Source of the DNA: Gonocerus acuteangulatus
Lineage: Eukaryota > Arthropoda > Insecta > Hemiptera > Coreidae
Direction: 5' to 3'
DNA length: 64,000 bases
Assembly: GCA_946811695.1 (NCBI GenBank)
Contig: OX328124.1
Location: forward strand, 28,167,448 to 28,231,447
In this document: in pieces, positions 58,400-64,000 of the stretch
Layout: every line of letters starts with the position of its first letter
Position numbering within the stretch: position 1 is the stretch's first letter
The notes under the pieces: generated by a model
The model's database searches: none
The model's input: the letters and a program-made list of their open reading frames with translations, nothing else
Told to the model about the DNA's origin: nothing
Translations under genes and position numbers: made by a program

Positions 58400-58765
58400 T
58401 CAAAGCAATATTTTTAAATGTTTTCGAGAAAAGTGGAGAATATTAGAATTTTATTTGTAAAATGGTGGTCCAAGTCAAATAAATTTTAACACATTTAACA
58501 TTCATCTAAAATTAGATCAACAAAATTGTGTTATGTTTCGAGTAGTGCAAGTACAAAAAAAAAAGCTTTATTAAATATTTTGACTAATCATTTGGAAAGT
58601 GATCATTCTATAGCCTAATTAATTTCCAAAAATAGGATCATGCATAAATTTCTTTAGGACCAATTGAGTCGGAGAAACGGTGCATGAATTTTTGGAAATG
58701 ATGTTTTTGTTTGAAGGCATAGGATTAAGAGTTTTTAAGCTATGCTTCCCAAATAACACAAGATG
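58400..58765 (-). mobile_element. Diverged family B-like body fragment
   Basis: TGTTTTCGAGAAAAGTGGAG, TTAACATTCATCTAAAATTAG and GTTATGTTTCGAGTAG then AATCATTTGGAAAGTG...GGACCAATTGAGTCGGAGAAACGG follow the order of the minus-oriented family B body (TTTTTGAGAAAATTGG ... TTTCATTAAAACTAA ... GTTACGTTTGGAG ... TCAATCGGAGAAATAAG). Old copy without ends. Confidence 0.5.
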
Positions 58766-58917
58766 TAAATATTAAATGGAAACTCTAAAATGAAGTAGCT
58801 CCAGCTTTCTGCAGTCAGATTTTTTGTTTTTATTTTATTTTTATGTACATCTTGTTAATTTTCTAAGCTCCAATACTGCATATTGAGGTGTGGATAGTCA
58901 ACCCCGAGGTGTTAAGC

Positions 58918-59166
58918 AGTCGGGGACTAGCTGGGATTCGGCTAAGAAAACGTCAATACAATTTCGGTACAATTCTGTATTAAGGACGTTTCGGCTACTC
59001 TTTGCTAGCCTTCGTCAGCTAAAAAAAAAAAGTTTATTTATTCTGTATTTGTGTTTTGTCTTTTAGCTGGCAAAGGCTACGAAAGAGTAGCCGAAGTGTC
59101 CTTAATACAGAGTTTTACAAAAATCCTATTGATGGTTTCCTAGCCGAATCCAAACTATTCCTGACT
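58918..59166. mobile_element. Inverted-repeat element with hammerhead-like motif
   Basis: The left arm from AGTCGGGGACTAGCTGGGAT and the right arm ending TCCTAGCCGAATCC...CCTGACT are imperfect reverse complements for about 100 bases. Both carry CTACTCTTTG.../...GAAAGAGTAG inside a ribozyme-like core. The centre is about 40 bases. Unlike the element at 28235, the stem II sequence is GGCTA/TAGCC. Confidence 0.75.
58981..59022 (-). ncRNA. Hammerhead-ribozyme-like motif
   Basis: Minus strand: TTAG, CTGACGA (59018-59012), extra A, stem II GGCTA/TAGCC with loop GCAAAGAG, GAAACGTC (58992-58985), then CTTAATAC, whose first two bases pair with AG. The core meets CUGANGA...GAAAC...GUC. The copy in the right arm (59061-59106, plus) has CTGGCAA and GAAGTGTC and should be inactive. 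Confidence 0.5.
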
Positions 59167-62100
59167 TTTTTTCAATAATGCAGTTTTCACATTGAAATTT
59201 AAAGTATAACGCTATTAAAAAAATAAAATAATGTTTGTGGAAAAGATTATATTTATATCATTCAGTAATAGGCAGTAAAGTTAATCTGTATCAACAAATT
59301 TATTATCTTACAATAATTTTTTTTCCTCACGAAATTAAATAATGTATACAATACATAACTAAAACAATAAGGAACAAAATATACAATTTTACAACAAATA
59401 AAGCAAAAATACAATAACTGTTTTAGTGGAACTTCTTTGAATGAGGTTAAATTTCTTTTTTTCAGGTTTCACTGATAACATTAAATAAATAACGGCAAAT
59501 ATTTTCAATTAAATTAATTTATGTATTCAAAATTTCATAGAAAGTATCAAATAATTATGTGGTTTGATACTAATAAATTTTGAGTTGTGATTGTCTCTTC
59601 AATATTTGACGACATTGATCACATTTCAAAAACATTAATTGATGTTTTAAGGAGATTTATGGTGATGTTTTAGACATTTTTCTCATTTAATTGAATAGTA
59701 TACAATTGAGAGAATGGCAAGCAAAGCTCATTGTTTTTAATTTTATAGGATTCTCTAATTAAAATGAAAAATTATACTTCACTTTAATGATTTTTTTTGC
59801 AACAAAATATCTGAGTTGCAGCATAGTAATGCTAAAATACAAAAATGTATTTCAGATTTCAATAAATAATAAATCAAAATAAAATTTATGGTTAATCCAG
59901 TTCCTCAATATTACACAATATTGATAAAAAATTCCTAAATACTGGATTTATATATTTTCCCAATAACTTAATAGTTATCCTAAAAAGAAAGGCGAAGCGC
60001 ATAGAAATCTGTCCTCTTCTTTTTTGCCTTTGATTATAAATATGTCAAAAATATGAATCTTTAAGGCAATTTTCCTAACTCATTTTTCGATATATCAACT
60101 TGAAAAATGTATTTGTTTTGGCTCACAAAGCTTTATTTAAGAAGTATCCACTTATGACAGCCTTGATATTTGCACATAAATAAGAAACAAATAATATACA
60201 ACAAATGCTACTCGTTGCATCTGGCAACAAAAAAAAAATACATCATTCTAGACAATAACATAATAAAGATTAATTTTACGTTTATCATATACACAAAATA
60301 TTCACATGAAATACTCATAACCCAACGATATAGATTACATAATGAAAACTATACTAAAATCATTGTACATAATTTGTGAACGAAATAAAAAAATGAAACA
60401 AGAAAAAATTGTCTGGAGAAAAATAAAAGACTTGAATCATCCACTGCCTGAGATCATTTGACAGTTTCCTATCAATCATTTATTAATGAAAATATTTATA
60501 GCAGGAAACTTGGGCTAAAAGAAAAGTTATTGAGACATATGAAAGAAGTGACTTCTCAAGAAAATAGATTTTTTTCCCCATCAAAATCCTATTTTTTTTT
60601 AGTAAGACAAACACTCATCTAGTAATACCATATTCTACTTAACCAACACAGGGCAATACCAATCAGATTCATGGGCATTCAAAAAAAATATCAAGACTAA
60701 TTCGACTACATATCCCATTGTTCTAAATATATGAACTCAAACATCCATCTGAAAACCTCAAATATACAGCATTAATACTAGGTTAATAACATATGAGTAT
60801 ATGTAGACATACCATTTAGAAAAAATTAAATTAATTAAAAGAAAATAATTTAGTCAAATAAAGAATTTAGTTTACCACATTTTTTTTTAATGAATATAGC
60901 TTGAAACAAGAACAACCTATGTCAAGGTCATGTTTTGAGAAAGGAGCCCGTTTAACCATGAATTTTTAAAATTCCACCCTTAAAACAAAAGTGTTGAACA
61001 GATGTAAATATCAAGTATTTACTCTTATTTGTAGTATGATAAATTACTGAATAATTAAAGCTTTACTTATAGTTCAATATACCACTGAGAGGTCCCCAGC
61101 TCTATACAGTATTTATTCCAAGAATTGTTAAAATTTTGCGGTTTTCATAAAAAAGACGACTTAGATTGTATGACATTGCGCTGAAGAAATTGAGCAGAAA
61201 TATGAAGTTGGCTACGTCGTTTCTTAGTCTTAGCTTATTTTTAATGTGTTAGGGCCTGGTGTTGAGGCATATGTGTCAGAGAGATGGGTTCTGTAGGCCC
61301 GGCAATGTGGTATGTGTGTCAGCAGATAGCTTGGCTTTCCATAACTCCGGACCTTGTCGTATACCCTTCGTATTTGGTTTGAGAACTCATTACGCTATTC
61401 CCGGTTCGGTTTATGGGTCTGGCATCGTATGATACTGAATCCGCCAGATTAGTTCCTTTAGTGGGCTCGCTGACGTGGCGTATTTGACACATAACTAAAT
61501 TGTAATTAATCCACTAAAAGTACATAATTTCAAAAGGTTTTTCAATTGTTTATTTACTTTTTTTTACATATATATGTTTGCTAAAATAACAATACAAAAG
61601 AAAGACTTGGACCCAATGGAATTTTTTTTCGAAGCCATCAGTCCTGAAAGTGTTAAGCTCTACAGATGTTGTGGGGATTTAATCTTGGATGTTTTCTTGT
61701 GGAATTAATTGCGCATGGTCGAATAACTGCTCTGAACATTCCCATGCTATTTTATTCAGACCCTCTATTTATTCTTGTCTTTGCATTCCGTTTGAAACTA
61801 CCCTCATTTCAACAGTATACAGCATTTATTTAGTTTCTTTAAATTTAAGATTGAATTTATTTCAAAAGTACTTGTGAGGTCATAAAGGATTAATAATTTA
61901 CAAAATTTGAATGCCGTCATTGTCGAAGCAGACAGAGTGAACAAATGTTTTGAAGACTTCCACACAAAATTAAATTATTAAATTAGTTATTTCATTATTA
62001 AAACATTATTTCACAATGGAAGGGGAAAAAATGAAATGCACGGATAGTTATTAAAAGACAAGATTGAATGATGTAACAGGAGTAAAATGCTCAGCTCGGG

Positions 62101-63765
62101 CCAGTAGACGACGGACTGATGCATGTAACGCTGTAAGGCAAGTAAAGCTCCTCACTTCTAACAGCTTTAAGATTTAAAAAAATGTAATTTTTCATCCCGA
62201 TTTTTGTCTTAGCAAAGCAGATATTTGTAACAGAATTGATAATATCTCTAAAATGAATAAGCTTATAAAATTCTCGTTGCATTCAAAGTACCACAAAATC
62301 TGCTTTCTCACCATATAAAAAAAGTTATTTCTTGGCATTGGTTGTTCTCATTTCAAGGTATAGATAATTATACACACGTTTGGGATACAAAAATATCACT
62401 AAGTCTTGAAATTAAAACATAAAAAAAATAAGTAAGAAATTAAAAAAAAAAAAAATTGTAAACAAAAATTACAGCCACATTATAATTATATGCAAGAGCA
62501 CACAAGATACCAATAATATAAATAGAACAGAAAATTAAGTCAGAAATAAATTTATAACACAGATAAGACAGTAGAATCTACTGACAGTAAAATTAACATT
62601 ACCCATGACCATTTAGAACTATCATTTAAAGCCACATGCATATTCATACAGCAAGAAGTTTGTACTTATCAGAAATCACTTTACTTCAATGATCGAAATG
62701 TAAGAATTCCTTTTTAAACATTGATTCAATACAAATAGTCAACATGTTGACAGACGTACTCTGAGACGAGTAAATTATGTTGTAAAATATAACGACTACT
62801 GGACAAATTCATTTCTCTTAAATGGTCCACATCCCAATATGTATATACAATTTTAATATAAATTTTCCAGCTTTAAATTCTGGCGAATCGCTCAGTTGTG
62901 CAGGATAATGAAGGCAAAATAAGGCCAAGTACTTCAATAATTCTCTAGTGATATACATTAAAACAATTTAGTACAAAACATTTATTTTTTATTTTTTTAG
63001 AACTGTTCAATCTACTGTAATTCAAATTTTAAAATAAAAAGTACAATAATATTAACAGTGCCCTATTTTCTGTGCATCTAACTGCTGAAATAGTTCATTT
63101 AATGGTGGTTTGTAATATTATAATTAGTCCATCAAAAATAACAAGAAATGCTCAAATTACTTCTAAATAAATCTTCTTATCAATTCAAAAAATTATTCGA
63201 TTAGAGTTGCCTGATTATTGTGTGAACAAGTTAAAGTACCTGGCATATTATAAACGACCACTCTCGGGATTATAATATATTTATTATTTAGGTTTTTACA
63301 CAAATACATTCATATAAATATTTATACATACTAAGATAATGTATAAATACGTATGTAAATATATATAAATATACAAACTTCAAAAGATTATTATACAATG
63401 AGCTCATTAAGCTCTATATAATCAACACTGGAATAATACGAGAACAATTTTTGTGTTAAATAAAGTAGAAAAAAAAAGCAGGGATTACAAAATAGAGCAG
63501 ACTAGAGTGAAATGGTCATTCAAGCAAATATTCCCAATGCTTTTGTTAACGATATGAATGATGCAAAAGGTTAAAAAAAAACCTTGTAGTTAGTAGCGAT
63601 AGTTACAAGGATGTAGTCGAACCAGCAGAAAAGCACAATAATTATCTCATTTTATAAAATGTTATGAAGTTAATATTAACAACTTTTCACATATTTTGAA
63701 AATTACCGGCTATAACAGCCATTAACCTTTTTTTTTTATTTGGATAGGAAGAGGCTCACTGTCAA
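59167..63765. other. AT-rich DNA, no gene recognised
   Basis: About 4.6 kb without recognised repeats or exons, apart from a GC-richer patch at 61245-61500 (GGGCCTGGTGTTGAGGC, CCCGGCAATGTGG, GTGTGTCAGCAGATAGC). That patch faintly recalls TTTGTGTCGGCAGATACCTG in the cargo at 42765 and 47490. Short frames here match nothing I know. Confidence 0.35.
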
Positions 63766-64000
63766 AAACATTAAATCCTTAACCCATTCGATGTGACACC
63801 AGAGAAAGATTTTCCTTAGAGGTGACATGGAGAAAGTCGTGCACCAGAGGCGACGCCCGAGTATTTTCGCCATAGCTGTATCTCTTGATTGTGAGCCCTT
63901 CTTAGCTTTGAGCGTGTACAGCGTGCTCTAGCAGGAGCAGGGGATAATTGCACTTTTAACCCTTAACAGGTAACATACAAATTTTGAATGTTATAAGTAA
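63766..64000. other. GC-richer block, possible repeat
   Basis: CTTAACCCATTCGATGTGAC at the left and TTTTAACCCTTAACAGG at the right bracket about 190 bases of GC-richer, non-coding sequence. TTAACCC-type ends recall piggyBac-like repeats, but the right motif is in direct and not inverted orientation, so no element is called. The window ends here. Confidence 0.25.

Noticed and set aside
63770..63965. piggyBac-type MITE
   Set aside because: The TTAACCC words at the two ends are in the same orientation and there is no inverted repeat.

Overview
The window is AT-rich nuclear DNA from an animal, most likely an arthropod. This rests on a spliced gene with GT-AG introns, SINEs built on 5S rRNA and tRNA promoters, several LINE and copia remnants, a mariner fragment, many rolling-circle (Helitron/Helentron-type) elements and long (TA)n tracts. 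I cannot name the species. There is no sign of prokaryotic organisation, and nearly all long open frames are translations of repeats.

One host gene is clearly visible. It is on the minus strand and encodes a DRAM-family protein (DNA damage-regulated autophagy modulator, six-pass lysosomal membrane family; closer to DRAM2 than DRAM1 in the motifs I can read). Six coding exons can be placed: 28042-28163, 17283-17431, 15948-16025, 14281-14404, 8125-8285 and 5343-5417. All junction phases agree and together they give about 235 residues ending in a stop codon. The first exon (about 25 residues including the start) was not found and may lie upstream (higher coordinates), inside or beyond the window. 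The introns (about 10.6, 1.3, 1.5, 6.0 and 2.7 kb) are packed with transposons.

Layout: 1-5340 is the gene's downstream flank, with a Helentron-like element and SINEs. 5343-28163 is the DRAM gene with its intronic repeats. 28200-29060 is a foldback element with a hammerhead-ribozyme-like motif in each arm. 30000-51000 is a dense cluster of two related Helentron-like families, much of it in head-to-tail tandem (34459-38002 and 40612-50543). 51000-57200 holds Helitron, hAT-MITE, tRNA-SINE and LINE remnants and a GC-richer two-unit repeat. 57200-64000 is mostly unrecognised AT-rich DNA with two possible, unassigned exons and another ribozyme-bearing inverted repeat.

Most interesting for a second look: (1) three unrelated inverted-repeat families that each carry a hammerhead-like core, CTGANGA plus purine, hairpin, GAAAC; (2) Helentron-like families whose 3' hairpin ends in CTAA and whose 3' terminal sequence is repeated inverted near the 5' end, including an eight-fold tandem array of the 3'-terminal hairpin module; (3) a second, separate Helitron-type end repeated three times with an exact 44-base period; (4) a hAT-type MITE family with two independent 8-base target duplications.
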